A stretch of 64,000 bases of DNA from Gluconacetobacter tumulisoli (GTDB lineage: Bacteria; Pseudomonadota; Alphaproteobacteria; Acetobacterales; Acetobacteraceae): positions 372,001-436,000 of the forward strand of contig NZ_JABEQM010000001.1 in assembly GCF_014174155.1 (NCBI RefSeq), given 5' to 3'. The position numbers and the translations under genes were made by a program. The notes under the pieces are model-generated. The model was not told the DNA's origin. It did no database searches and worked only from the letters and a program-made list of their open reading frames with translations. This document shows, piece by piece, positions 26,989-35,670 of this stretch (its first letter is position 1; the number at the start of each line of letters is the position of its first letter).

Positions 26989-28359
26989 ATGAATAAAGTT
27001 CTGACCCGCCGGCATGCGCTGCTCGGGGCCGCGACGCTGCCGATGTTGGCCGGATGCAGCCTGTTCGAGGATGACGAAAAGCAGATGCTGGCCGGCAAGC
27101 GCGTCAATGTGCTGAGTACCGGCGCGGGCCTGATGGTCGACCCCGAGGACCATACCCCGATTTCCATTCCCCCCGCGACCGCCATTCCCGAATGGCTGCA
27201 GCCCGGGCGCGTTCCCAGCCACGAAGGCGTCAACATGGCGTGGGGCGGGGCGATGCGGCGCGACTGGTCGCATGGCATCGGCGCCGGCATTTCCGAACCC
27301 GATTTCCTGGCCTTCGCCGCGCTGGGATCGAACGGGCGCGGCGTGTTGCAGGCGACGCCGATCGTCGCCGGCGGCCGGATTTTCGTCGGTGACGCGCAGG
27401 GCGTGATCCGGGCCTTCTCCTGGCCCGGCATGCACCAGCTTTGGCGGTTCACGCCCAAGCCGAAGAAGATGCAGTCCAGCAATCTGGGTGGCGGGTTCAG
27501 CGTCGCGGGCGATACGCTTTATATCGTCGACGGGGTGGCGCAGACCCTGGCGGTCGATGTCGCGACCGGTCATGAGAAATGGCGGATCGACACCGGCACG
27601 CCCGGCCGGTCGGCCCCCACGGTCGTCGACGGGCGGCTGTTCTTCGGCACCATCGACGAACGGCTGTTCGCCCTGGATGCGGGGACCGGCAAGATCCTGT
27701 GGACGTATACCGCGACCCCGTCGGACACCGTGATCTTCGGACAGCCCGCCCCTGCGGTGGTGGACGGCGTGGTGGTGGCCGGTTTCGGGTCGGGCGACCT
27801 TGTCGCGCTGCGCGCGGAAAGCGGCGAGGTGGTCTGGAGCGACACGCTGGGCAGTACCAACGGCCAGGAATCGACCGTCGATTTTTCCTGCGTGCGGGGC
27901 ATGCCGGTCGTGGTCGACGGCACCGTCTATGCCGTCAGCGCCGGTGCGATCCTGGTGGCGATGGACATGCGGTCCGGCCGGCGCCTGTGGGAACGCGCGA
28001 TCGCCGGGCAGAATACGCTGCTGGTGGTCGACACCTGGCTGTTCGTCCTGTCGCTGGACCAGCAGCTGGCCTGCATCGACCGGCTGAGCGGGCATGTGCG
28101 CTGGATCACGCAGCTGCGCCGGTTCCGCCGGGTGGATGCCCAGAAGGACGCGGTGACGTGGACCGGACCGATCCTGGCGGATGGCAAGCTGGTCTGCATC
28201 AGCACCCTGCCGGAGAACGGGTTCGTGACGGTCGACCCGATCAAGGGCGAGATCCTGTCGGTCGGCAAGCTGCCGGGTGTCGCGACGGTGGCGCCGATCG
28301 TGGTTGATGGCCGTCTGCTGATCGTGACCGATGACGGTCAGATGATAGCGTATAGCTAG
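26989..28359 (+). CDS. bamB: Outer membrane protein assembly factor BamB
   Basis: 456 aa lipoprotein. The signal ends in the lipobox LAGC with Cys23 as the lipid-modified residue, followed by SLFEDD. The mature part is an eight-bladed beta-propeller with PQQ-type repeats such as GRIFVGDAQGVIRAF, ALDAGTGKILW and CIDRLSGHVRW. It assists the BamA complex in folding outer-membrane proteins. The ATG at 26989 is chosen over an upstream GTG because it directly starts the signal peptide. It lies 29 bp after the yfgM-like gene. Longer than E. coli BamB (392 aa), mainly at the N-terminus. Confidence 0.92.
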   Translation: MNKVLTRRHALLGAATLPMLAGCSLFEDDEKQMLAGKRVNVLSTGAGLMVDPEDHTPISIPPATAIPEWLQPGRVPSHEGVNMAWGGAMRRDWSHGIGAGISEPDFLAFAALGSNGRGVLQATPIVAGGRIFVGDAQGVIRAFSWPGMHQLWRFTPKPKKMQSSNLGGGFSVAGDTLYIVDGVAQTLAVDVATGHEKWRIDTGTPGRSAPTVVDGRLFFGTIDERLFALDAGTGKILWTYTATPSDTVIFGQPAPAVVDGVVVAGFGSGDLVALRAESGEVVWSDTLGSTNGQESTVDFSCVRGMPVVVDGTVYAVSAGAILVAMDMRSGRRLWERAIAGQNTLLVVDTWLFVLSLDQQLACIDRLSGHVRWITQLRRFRRVDAQKDAVTWTGPILADGKLVCISTLPENGFVTVDPIKGEILSVGKLPGVATVAPIVVDGRLLIVTDDGQMIAYS

Positions 28360-28430
28360 CGGCTGCTCTAAAGGGGGCTCGCCGGGCAAAGGCGCCCGGT
28401 CGCCGGCCGTCCTGTTGTCAGGGCAGGTTG

Positions 28431-28449
28431 TTCGGGTCGAAGACCCGAA
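28431..28449. other. Perfect hairpin in the bamB-der gap
   Basis: TTCGGGTC and GACCCGAA form an 8-bp stem around GAA. It is about 70 bp after bamB and 100 bp before der, and has no T run. A second weaker stem (CCGGGC/GCCCGG) lies at 28382-28399. They may separate bamB and der expression. Confidence 0.4.
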
Positions 28450-28546
28450 TGCGTGAGAATGCGCGTAAAGATATGGAATTGGCGCGCGCGATGGGGTTTA
28501 TCTCATCGTGCGCCCTGCAGCAGTCTATCAAGGATTCAGTTAAAAA

Positions 28547-29956
28547 TTGGCCAAGCTTCCCCCCGCCCTGACCGGAGGCGCGCTGCCGGTGGTCGTCATC
28601 GCCGGGCGCCCCAATGTCGGCAAGTCGACGCTGTTCAACCGTCTTGTCGGGCGACGGCAGGCGCTTGTTGCCGACACGCCCGGCGTCACCCGCGACCGCA
28701 AGGAGGCCGAGGCCCAGCTGCGCGGCCGTACCGTCCGCCTGGTCGACACGGCGGGGCTGGAGGAAGCCGCGCCGGACACGCTGTATGGCCGGATGCGGGC
28801 ATCGTCGGAATCGGCGGTGGCGCAGGCGGACCTGGTCCTGTTCTGCATCGACGCACGGGCCGGCATCACCCCGGCTGATTCGCATTTCGCGGCCTGGCTG
28901 CGCCGCCAGGGGCGGCCGGTCCTGCTGATCGCCAACAAATCGGAAGGGCGGCAGGGCGCCGCCGCGGCGATGGAGGCCTATGCGTTGGGCCTGGGCACGC
29001 CGCTGGCGATTTCGGCCGAGCATGGCGAGGGCCTGTCCGACCTGATGGGCGAGATTGCGGACCGCCTGCCGCCGGAAGCCGGCGCGGCCCCGTTCGCGGA
29101 TGATATCCGCGATGGGGAAGGGGAGGAGGACGAACGTCCGGCCGGCCCGCTGCGCCTGGCCATCATCGGCCGTCCCAATGCCGGAAAATCGACCCTGCTG
29201 AATCGCCTGCTGGGCGAGGAACGGATGATCACCGGGCCCGAACCCGGCCTGACCCGCGATTCCGTGACCGTCATGCTGCATGACGAGCATGGGCCGATCC
29301 AGCTGGTCGACACCGCCGGCTTGCGCCGCAAGGCGCGCATCGAGGATGCGTCGCTGGAAAAGATGTCGGTCAGCGCCTCGATCGAGGCGCTGAAGATGGC
29401 GGAGGTCGTGGTGCTGACGCTGGACGCGACCCTGGGCGTGCATGAACAGGATTTGCAGATCGCCCGCCTGATCGAGCGCGAGGGACGATGCTGCGTGCTG
29501 GCCCTGAACAAATGGGACGCGGTCGAGGATCGGATCGCGACGCGGCAGGCGATTTCCGACCGGATCGAGACATCGCTGGCGCAGATGCGCGGCATACCCG
29601 TCGTCTCGTTTTCGGCCCTGACCGGGGCGGGGGTGCAGAAGCTGCTGCCGGTGGTGCGTCGCGCCCATGACGTGTGGAACCGACGGGTGCCCACAGGGGC
29701 GCTGAATCGCTGGTTCGAGATGATGCTGGAACGGCACAGCCCGCCCCTGGTCGGCGGGCGGCGGCTGAAGCTGCGCTACATGACGCAGGCCAAGGCCAGG
29801 CCGCCGACGTTCATCCTGTTCGGCACCCGTGCCGAACAGCTGCCCGAGGATTACCAGCGTTACCTGGTCAACGGCCTGCGCGAGACGTTCGATCTGCCGG
29901 GAACGCCGATTCGCCTGCTGCTGCGCGGCACGCGCAATCCGTTCGCCGAGACCTGA
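28547..29956 (+). CDS. der: Ribosome biogenesis GTPase Der (EngA)
   Basis: 469 aa with two GTPase domains in tandem: GRPNVGKST at residues 20-28 and GRPNAGKST at 208-216, each with DTPG/DTAG and NK-type motifs (LIANKSEG, LALNKWD). A C-terminal KH-like domain (KLRYMTQAKARPPTFILFGTRAEQLP) follows. The double domain is unique to Der, which acts in 50S subunit maturation. Start is a TTG at 28547, with no good ATG nearby and no strong ribosome site, so the true start could differ by a few codons. Confidence 0.94.
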   Translation: MAKLPPALTGGALPVVVIAGRPNVGKSTLFNRLVGRRQALVADTPGVTRDRKEAEAQLRGRTVRLVDTAGLEEAAPDTLYGRMRASSESAVAQADLVLFCIDARAGITPADSHFAAWLRRQGRPVLLIANKSEGRQGAAAAMEAYALGLGTPLAISAEHGEGLSDLMGEIADRLPPEAGAAPFADDIRDGEGEEDERPAGPLRLAIIGRPNAGKSTLLNRLLGEERMITGPEPGLTRDSVTVMLHDEHGPIQLVDTAGLRRKARIEDASLEKMSVSASIEALKMAEVVVLTLDATLGVHEQDLQIARLIEREGRCCVLALNKWDAVEDRIATRQAISDRIETSLAQMRGIPVVSFSALTGAGVQKLLPVVRRAHDVWNRRVPTGALNRWFEMMLERHSPPLVGGRRLKLRYMTQAKARPPTFILFGTRAEQLPEDYQRYLVNGLRETFDLPGTPIRLLLRGTRNPFAET

Positions 29957-30012
29957 TACCGATCCGCGTTACAAATGAGCCTGGGGCGGGCCGCCTTAGG
30001 ACGCTGCCCTGA

Positions 30013-30054
30013 AACCGGCCAAAGGGCGTAGCCCTTTGGAAACCCGGTCGTTTT
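30013..30054 (+). terminator. Compound hairpin after der
   Basis: CCAAAGGGC and GCCCTTTGG form a perfect 9-bp stem around GTA (30019-30039). An outer ACCGG/CCGGT stem extends it, and TTTT follows at 30051-30054. It probably ends der transcription. The palindrome also resembles dispersed extragenic palindromes of acetic acid bacteria. Confidence 0.6.
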
Positions 30055-30079
30055 ATTCAGGATCGGGGACCGGGGCCTT

Positions 30080-30106
30080 GGGCCCTGGTGGTTCGGGCAA
30101 AGCCCG
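30080..30106 (+). repeat. Intergenic repeat, copy 2 (der / gntP junction)
   Basis: A 27-base relative of the stretch at 1468-1495, differing by one gap and two substitutions. This copy keeps a clean stem (TCGGGC / GCCCGA around AAA, 30093-30107) and is followed by the T-rich TCTTTTCT, so it can also work as a terminator for the plus strand at this convergent junction. Confidence 0.55.
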
Positions 30107-30195
30107 ATCTTTTCTGACACGTGCATCACTGCCCTGGCCGGCTGGCATGACGCCTGCCGGCGTGCCCGGGCCGCCACGCCCGGACACGACACGCG

Positions 30196-31539
30196 TCAGT
30201 GGATGAAGATCGAGAGCAGCAGGCAGAACGCCAGGCCCAGAACCGCGATCAGTGTTTCGATCACCGACCAGGTCTTGATCGTCTGCCCGACGGTAAGGCC
30301 GAGATATTCCTTGATCTGCCAGAACCCGGCATCGTTCATCGGGCCCAGCGCCACCGAGCCCGCACCCGTCACCAGCACCATCAGTTCCGGCGACGTGCCG
30401 TGGCTTTGCAGCAGGATGGGCCCGACGATGCCCGAGGCCGTGCTCATCGCGACCGTGGCCGACCCGGCGGCGACGCGCACCACCACCGCCAGCAGCCACG
30501 CCAGCACCAGCAGCGGCACATGCGCGCCCAGCGCCAGGTCGGTGATCGCCTTGGACACGCCGCTGTCGACCAGTTCGCGGCCGAATCCGCCGCCCGCGCC
30601 GACCAGCAGCATGATCAGCGCCGTCGGGCCGAGGCATTCGGTGGTGTAGCGCAGGATCGTCTCACGCGAGAAGCCGCGCGCCAGGCCGAGTACGTAGAAG
30701 GACATGATCGTCGCCAGCAGGAGCGCGATATCGGTGTTGCCGATGAAATGCAGGACCGTGTTCGGCGTGCTGCCGGGGGCCGATATCAGGTCGGCGATCG
30801 AACCGATCAGCATCAGGATCACCGGCGACAGGATCGTCAGCACCGTAATGCCGAAGGGCGGCATGCTGGCAGGGATTTCCTTGTTCGAAAACTGCTCGGC
30901 CAGGCCCGCGGTGCCTTCGATATGCACGCGCGGGGTAATGAATTTCGCATAGACCGGGCCGGCCAGGGCGGCGATCGGCGTGCCGACGATCACACCCCAG
31001 AAGATCGTCCGCCCCGTGTCGGCGTGATAGGCCGACAACGCCAGCAGGGTGGCCGGATGGGGGGGGACCATCGCATGGGTGACCGACAATGCTGCCCCCA
31101 TCGGCAGCGCCAGCAGCAGCATCGGCGTGGAGGTCCGGCGCGCCAGCGTGAAGACCAGCGGAATCAGAAGGACGAACCCGACCTCGAAGAAGACCGGCAG
31201 GCCGATCAGCAGCCCGATGACCATCATGGCCCAGCTGATCCTGCCCTTGCCCGCGATGCGGGTGATCGTCAGGGCGATCTGGTCGGCACCGCCGGATTCG
31301 GCCAGCATCTTGCCCAGCATCGTGCCCAGCGCGATCACGGTGGCGATATGGCCCAGCACATGCCCGGCCCCGGCCTCGAAGGACGCGACCGCCTTCTGGG
31401 GCGGCATGCCGGCGCACAGTGCCAGCAGCAGCGACACGGTGAGCAGGACGATGAAGGGGTTGAGCTTGTAGCGCCCGATCAGAAGCACGACGGCCAGGAT
31501 GGACGCGGTCGCGAGAGAGACGGCAAGAAGTGAGGACAT
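30196..31539 (-). CDS. Gluconate permease, GntP family
   Basis: 447 aa with 12 or more membrane segments and the GntP family pattern: an N-terminal LIGRYKLNPFIVLL, then ALGTMLGKMLAESGGADQIA, VFFEVGFVLLIPLVF, HAMVPPHPATLLAL and the C-terminal GSATVAMSTASGIVGP. It takes up gluconate with protons across the inner membrane. The ATG at 31539 starts the hydrophobic region. No gluconokinase is adjacent. In this organism it could recover gluconate made by the periplasmic glucose dehydrogenase. Related members carry other sugar acids. Confidence 0.9.
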   Translation of the reverse strand: MSSLLAVSLATASILAVVLLIGRYKLNPFIVLLTVSLLLALCAGMPPQKAVASFEAGAGHVLGHIATVIALGTMLGKMLAESGGADQIALTITRIAGKGRISWAMMVIGLLIGLPVFFEVGFVLLIPLVFTLARRTSTPMLLLALPMGAALSVTHAMVPPHPATLLALSAYHADTGRTIFWGVIVGTPIAALAGPVYAKFITPRVHIEGTAGLAEQFSNKEIPASMPPFGITVLTILSPVILMLIGSIADLISAPGSTPNTVLHFIGNTDIALLLATIMSFYVLGLARGFSRETILRYTTECLGPTALIMLLVGAGGGFGRELVDSGVSKAITDLALGAHVPLLVLAWLLAVVVRVAAGSATVAMSTASGIVGPILLQSHGTSPELMVLVTGAGSVALGPMNDAGFWQIKEYLGLTVGQTIKTWSVIETLIAVLGLAFCLLLSIFIH

Positions 31540-31560
31540 GGAACCACGTCTGCAGGAAAT

Positions 31561-31599
31561 GTGAACGTGTATCACTGCGGCGTGGATTTCCGTTGTCAA
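31561..31599 (-). promoter_or_regulatory. Putative gntP promoter and operator
   Basis: On the minus strand a perfect TTGACA (31599-31594) is followed after 19 bp by TGATAC, a poor -10. An imperfect dyad (GTGAA / ATCAC, 31561-31575) overlaps the expected -10 and start-site area and may be an operator. The -35 is the only strong element. Confidence 0.35.
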
Positions 31600-31778
31600 T
31601 GCCTCCGCCCTCACATCCACGCCATGCAACGCGGTTTTCCGTCCGGATATTTTTTCCTTTTCGCCGGTTTCCGGGTTCAGGATGCGTCTGGTCAGGTCAT
31701 TGAATTTCGTTTCATAAGGACGTTGCCCGTGGTTCCGGCATTCCGCGCCACAGGAAGAATTTGGGGGAGGAGCCCGTC

Positions 31779-33191
31779 ATGTCACCAGACCAGTCACCCG
31801 CGCAGGTGACGCCGGGCGTCGGCGGATCGTCGGCGGCGGCGCGGGCCGTTGTCGTCGGGATCCTCGCAGCCATGGCGGGCCTGATGTTCGGGCTGGATAC
31901 CGGTGTCATCGCCGGCGCGCTGGGCTTTATCGGTGACGAATTCCATGCTTCGGCGCGCATGCAGGAATGGATCGTCTCGTCCATGATGGGGGCGGCGGCC
32001 CTGGGATCGATCATGGCCGGCCGGATCTCCTTCCGGTTCGGTCGCCGCCGGGCGCTGCTGGGGGCGTCGTTGCTGTTCCTGGCAGGGGCCCTGGTTTGCG
32101 CGCTGGCGCAATCCATCACGATGCTGATCGTCGGGCGGATCATGCTGGGAATCGCGGTGGGCATCGCGGCCTTCGCGGCGCCGCTCTATATTTCCGAGGT
32201 GACGCTGGAGGCGGTGCGCGGGGCAATGGTCTCGTTCTACCAGCTGATGGTCACGCTGGGCATCTTCCTGGCCTACATGACCGACAGCCTGCTGTCCTAC
32301 GGCGGTCACTGGCGCTGGATGCTTGGCCTGATGGCGGTGCCGGCGGCCTTGTTCTGTGCCGGCTGCCTGTTCCTGCCGGACAGTCCGCGCTGGCTGATGA
32401 TGCGGGGCGAGAAAAGCCGCGCCAGTCAGGTGATGCGTTACCTGCGCGCCGACCCGGTCGAAGCGGATGCCGAAATCAGCGATATCGCCAAGGAACTGCG
32501 CAAGCCGGGGGGGAATGGCTTCGTCCTGTTCCGCACGGACGCGAATTTCCGCCGGTCCGTGCTGCTGGGGGTGGCGCTGCAGATCATGCAGCAGCTGACG
32601 GGCATCAACGTGCTGATGTATTACGCGCCCAAGATTTTCCAGGCCGCGCAGTTCGGGGTGTCGGCGTCGACCTGGGCGACCGCGCTGATCGGCTTGATCA
32701 ACATGGCGGCGACGGGATTCGCCATTGCGTTCATCGATCGGTGGGGGCGCCGTCCGCTGCTGATTCTCAGTTGCGCGGTGATGACGTTCGCCATGCTGGC
32801 GGCCGGCGGGCTGATGGCGGCCGGCGGTGATTCCACGTCGCATGACATGGGGATGGTGGGTGCGCTGCTGCTCTTCGTCGCGGGCTTCGCGATCGGCGCC
32901 GGGCCGCTGGTGTGGACGCTGTGTTCGGAAATCCAGCCTCTGCGCGGCCGCGATTTCGGAATTGCCTGTTCCACCTTCACCAACTGGTCCGCCAACTGGC
33001 TGATCAGCAATGTGTTCCTGTCGGTCCTGGCAACGCTGGGCGAGGCCAGGACGTTCTGGGTATTCGCTGCGATGAACGGCCTGTTCATCGTGATCACCCT
33101 TGCCTACGTTCCCGAGACGCGGGGCGTCTCGCTGGAGGAGATCGAAGCCCGGCTGATGGCCGGGCGCCGGCTGCGCGACCTGGGCCGTTGA
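31779..33191 (+). CDS. MFS sugar:proton symporter (GalP/XylE type)
   Basis: 470 aa from the ATG at 31779, preceded by GGGGAGGAG; an in-frame TTG at 31761 is less likely. Twelve helices with the sugar-porter signatures: GLDTGVIAGAL in helix 1, GRRRALL after helix 2, FLPDSPRWL at the end of helix 6, QQLTGINVLMYYAPKIF in helix 7, and the C-terminal VPETRGVSLEEIE. It imports a hexose or pentose with protons. Closest in feel to GalP/AraE. It is followed 28 bp later by a dienelactone hydrolase-like gene. Confidence 0.92.
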   Translation: MSPDQSPAQVTPGVGGSSAAARAVVVGILAAMAGLMFGLDTGVIAGALGFIGDEFHASARMQEWIVSSMMGAAALGSIMAGRISFRFGRRRALLGASLLFLAGALVCALAQSITMLIVGRIMLGIAVGIAAFAAPLYISEVTLEAVRGAMVSFYQLMVTLGIFLAYMTDSLLSYGGHWRWMLGLMAVPAALFCAGCLFLPDSPRWLMMRGEKSRASQVMRYLRADPVEADAEISDIAKELRKPGGNGFVLFRTDANFRRSVLLGVALQIMQQLTGINVLMYYAPKIFQAAQFGVSASTWATALIGLINMAATGFAIAFIDRWGRRPLLILSCAVMTFAMLAAGGLMAAGGDSTSHDMGMVGALLLFVAGFAIGAGPLVWTLCSEIQPLRGRDFGIACSTFTNWSANWLISNVFLSVLATLGEARTFWVFAAMNGLFIVITLAYVPETRGVSLEEIEARLMAGRRLRDLGR

Positions 33192-33219
33192 CCCCAGCGC
33201 GGGAAAGGAGACTGAACCC

Positions 33220-33966
33220 ATGATCATCCGTGGCGACGAGACCGCCGACATCCTCACGCCGGGCGGCCCGATGCGGATGCACCTGCTGCGTCCGGCGGGG
33301 GAGGGGCGTTTTCCCGGCGTGATCCTGTTTTCCGAGATCTACCAGGTTACCGCGCCGATCCGTCGCCTTGCCGCCATGGTGGCCGGTCAGGGTTATGTCG
33401 TCGCGGTGCCGGAAGTGTACCACGAATATGAACCCGCGGGCACCGTACTGGCCTATGACCAGGCCGGCACCGACCGGGGCAACGAGCTGAAATACGCCAA
33501 ACCTGTCGCGGCCTATGACGACGACGCGCGTGCGGCGGTGGCATGGCTGGCATCGCATCAGGCCTGCACCGGGCGGATCGCGACGATGGGCGTCTGCCTG
33601 GGCGGGCATCTGGCGTTCCGTGCCGCGATGAACCCCGCGGTGTCCGCAGCGGCCTGCTTCTATGCCACCGACATCCATTCGGCCACGCTGGGGCAGGGCC
33701 GCCATGATGATTCCCTGGCGCGCCTGGCCGACATCCCCGGCGAGGTGATGATGGTCTGGGGCCGGCAGGACCCGCATGTGCCTTTCGCGGGCCGCCAGGC
33801 GATCCGCGGGGCGCTGGAAGAGGCCGGCGTCCGCTACGAATGGCACGAGGTCAACGCCCAGCACGCCTTCCTGCGTGACGAAGGGCCGCGCTACGATCCG
33901 GCATTGTTCCTGCAGGCGATGGGCTGGACGGCGGCCCTGTTCGGCCGCACCCTGCGGGCGGGATGA
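33220..33966 (+). CDS. Dienelactone hydrolase family protein
   Basis: 248 aa alpha/beta hydrolase. The catalytic triad is visible: Cys126 in GVCLGGH, Asp184 in GRQDPHVP and His215 in NAQHAFL. An AAAGGAG site lies well placed before the ATG. Family members cleave dienelactones or other small lactones and esters; the real substrate cannot be told here. Its place between a sugar symporter and an exporter, sharing an ATGA overlap with the latter, makes a sugar-lactone substrate worth considering. Confidence 0.85.
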   Translation: MIIRGDETADILTPGGPMRMHLLRPAGEGRFPGVILFSEIYQVTAPIRRLAAMVAGQGYVVAVPEVYHEYEPAGTVLAYDQAGTDRGNELKYAKPVAAYDDDARAAVAWLASHQACTGRIATMGVCLGGHLAFRAAMNPAVSAAACFYATDIHSATLGQGRHDDSLARLADIPGEVMMVWGRQDPHVPFAGRQAIRGALEEAGVRYEWHEVNAQHAFLRDEGPRYDPALFLQAMGWTAALFGRTLRAG

Positions 33967-35360
33967 CGGGCATGGCGGCGCGGCCGGCGCGGGTCCTGGT
34001 CGAGGGCGAGGGGTTGCATGGCGGGGCGCGGGCGATGGCGATGTTCGCCGTGGCCCTGTCGGTCCTGCTGTCGGTTCTGGACTATGCCATCGCCAACGTC
34101 GCGCTGCCGACGATCGCGCGCGACATCCATGCGACCCCGTCCTCGTCCATCTGGGTCATCAACGCCTATCAGCTGGCCAGTGTTTCCACCCTGCTGCCGC
34201 TGGCGTCGCTGGGCGCGCGGGTCGGCTTCGCGCGGCTGTGCCGCATCGGGCTGGCGACCTTCGTCGTGGCGTCGGTCCTGTGCGCGATGTCGCACACGCT
34301 GCTGGAACTGGCGCTGGCCCGGGCATTGCAGGGTGTCGGCGGGGCCTGCATCATGAGCGTCAATATCGCGCTGGTCCGCTTCATCTATCCGCATGCCGAG
34401 ATCGGCAAGGGGATCTCGCTGAACGGTGTCGTCGTCGCCACCGGTGTCGCGCTGGGGCCGACCATCGCCTCCGCCGTCCTGTCGGTCGCGAACTGGCCGT
34501 GGATCTTCCTGATCAACCTGCCGCTGGGCGGGGCGGCGATGCTGGCCGCCCTGTTCTATCTTCCGCACACGCCGCGCAGCGAACGGCCCTTCGACCTGAC
34601 CAGCGCGGCGCTGAACGTCGTGGCCTTCGGGGGGCTGATCGTCGGGCTGGACAGCCTGGTCCACCGGACCGGGCCCGCGCTGGCGGTCTGGCTGCTGCTG
34701 GCGGGGGCCGGGGCCTTCGTGCAGCTTGCGCGCCGGCAGGCGGGACGGCCCGACCCGATGCTGCCGATCGACCTGCTGGCGGTGCCGGACTTCCTGGTCG
34801 CGTTCGGGGTCGGGTTCGGGGCGTTCATCGCCTCCAACTTCTTCATCATTTCGATGCCCTTCACGCTCGAGGCCGTGCTGCACCGTTCGGCCGTCGCGAC
34901 CGGCCTGCTGATCACGCCCTGGCCGGTCGGGATCGTGCTGATCGCGCCCTTCGTGGGCCGGGTGGCCGACCGGATTCCGGCGGGGGTGCTGTCGTCGATC
35001 GGGTTGTGCGTGACCGGCACGGGATTCGTCCTGCTGTGCTTCCTGACGCCGGAGGCCAGCAACTTGGATATCGCCTGGCGGATCGGCGTGGCCGGGGTCG
35101 GGTTCGGGATCTTCCAGCCCCCCAACAACCGCGCGATGATGGTGTCCGCCCCGCACGGCCGGTCGGGCAGCGCCAGCGGCATGGTGTCGGTGGCGCGGCT
35201 GTCCGGCCAGACGATGGGGGCGATGTTCGTCGCCCTGACCTTCGGCTTCGTCGTCCATGATCCGACGCTGCGCTGCCTGGAACTGGCAGCCGTGTTCGCC
35301 TATCTGTCCGCGCTGCTCAGCGCCGGCCGGTTGGTGAAGCCGCGCACCCGCGCATCATGA
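33963..35360 (+). CDS. MFS transporter, DHA2 family (second copy type)
   Basis: 465 aa with about 14 membrane segments. The N-terminal VLSVLDYAIANVALPTIARDI is the DHA2 hallmark, then the RALQGVGGACIMSVNIALVR motif and GVVVATGVALGPTIASAV antiporter motif. Its start overlaps the stop of the hydrolase gene (ATGA), a sign of translational coupling, so it probably exports or imports a compound related to the hydrolase reaction. It differs clearly from the DHA2 protein at 1522-2910. The substrate is unknown. Confidence 0.85.
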   Translation: MTGMAARPARVLVEGEGLHGGARAMAMFAVALSVLLSVLDYAIANVALPTIARDIHATPSSSIWVINAYQLASVSTLLPLASLGARVGFARLCRIGLATFVVASVLCAMSHTLLELALARALQGVGGACIMSVNIALVRFIYPHAEIGKGISLNGVVVATGVALGPTIASAVLSVANWPWIFLINLPLGGAAMLAALFYLPHTPRSERPFDLTSAALNVVAFGGLIVGLDSLVHRTGPALAVWLLLAGAGAFVQLARRQAGRPDPMLPIDLLAVPDFLVAFGVGFGAFIASNFFIISMPFTLEAVLHRSAVATGLLITPWPVGIVLIAPFVGRVADRIPAGVLSSIGLCVTGTGFVLLCFLTPEASNLDIAWRIGVAGVGFGIFQPPNNRAMMVSAPHGRSGSASGMVSVARLSGQTMGAMFVALTFGFVVHDPTLRCLELAAVFAYLSALLSAGRLVKPRTRAS

Positions 35361-35370
35361 CCGGAATATA

Positions 35371-35394
35371 ATGATCCGATTTGACGCGGATCAT
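35371..35394. promoter_or_regulatory. Dyad after the DHA2 transporter
   Basis: ATGATCCG and CGGATCAT are perfect 8-bp arms separated by ATTTGACG. It lies 10 bp after the stop of the transporter and has no T run. Terminator or operator cannot be decided. Confidence 0.4.
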
Positions 35395-35475
35395 TTGCGA
35401 CAGCCCCCGGAGCGCGCCGTTTTCCGGGCAAGAGGCGGCCGGATGCCGATCGACCGTCGTGGCCGCCGCACCGGA

Positions 35476-35504
35476 TTTTGTTACGCATGTTTCAGTAACG
35501 AAAA
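35476..35504. promoter_or_regulatory. TetR-like operator dyad
   Basis: GTTAC and GTAAC, ten bases apart, extend outwards to TTTTGTTAC and GTAACGAAAA, an almost complete dyad. The TTAC/GTAA pattern is common for TetR-type operators. No TetR gene is in the window. Confidence 0.35.
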
Positions 35505-35670
35505 TCTGATCGTGCGGTATCTTGTGCCGGTGAAGGGGCTGTTCCGGCGGGACGGATCCAGCGCGGGAGGCCGGCGAGCCACCCGGCGATCCTGGTCTGG
35601 CTGGTGAGGCGACAAGACGCCGCCGGTTCGTGGATGACCGGCTGTCCCTGCAATCGCGGAGGGATTGGTC

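Larger units (their letters stand above)
35361..35670. other. Gene-poor region with two dyads
   Basis: 310 bp without a convincing gene; a 78-codon frame from 35371 lacks homology and ribosome site. It contains a dyad at 35371-35394 and another at 35476-35504. The sequence around the second is AT-rich and likely carries the promoter of the lipoprotein gene downstream. Confidence 0.5.

Noticed and set aside
35371-35607. 78-codon frame after the DHA2 transporter
   Set aside because: Its start lies in a dyad, it has no ribosome site and its sequence is Arg-rich without motif.
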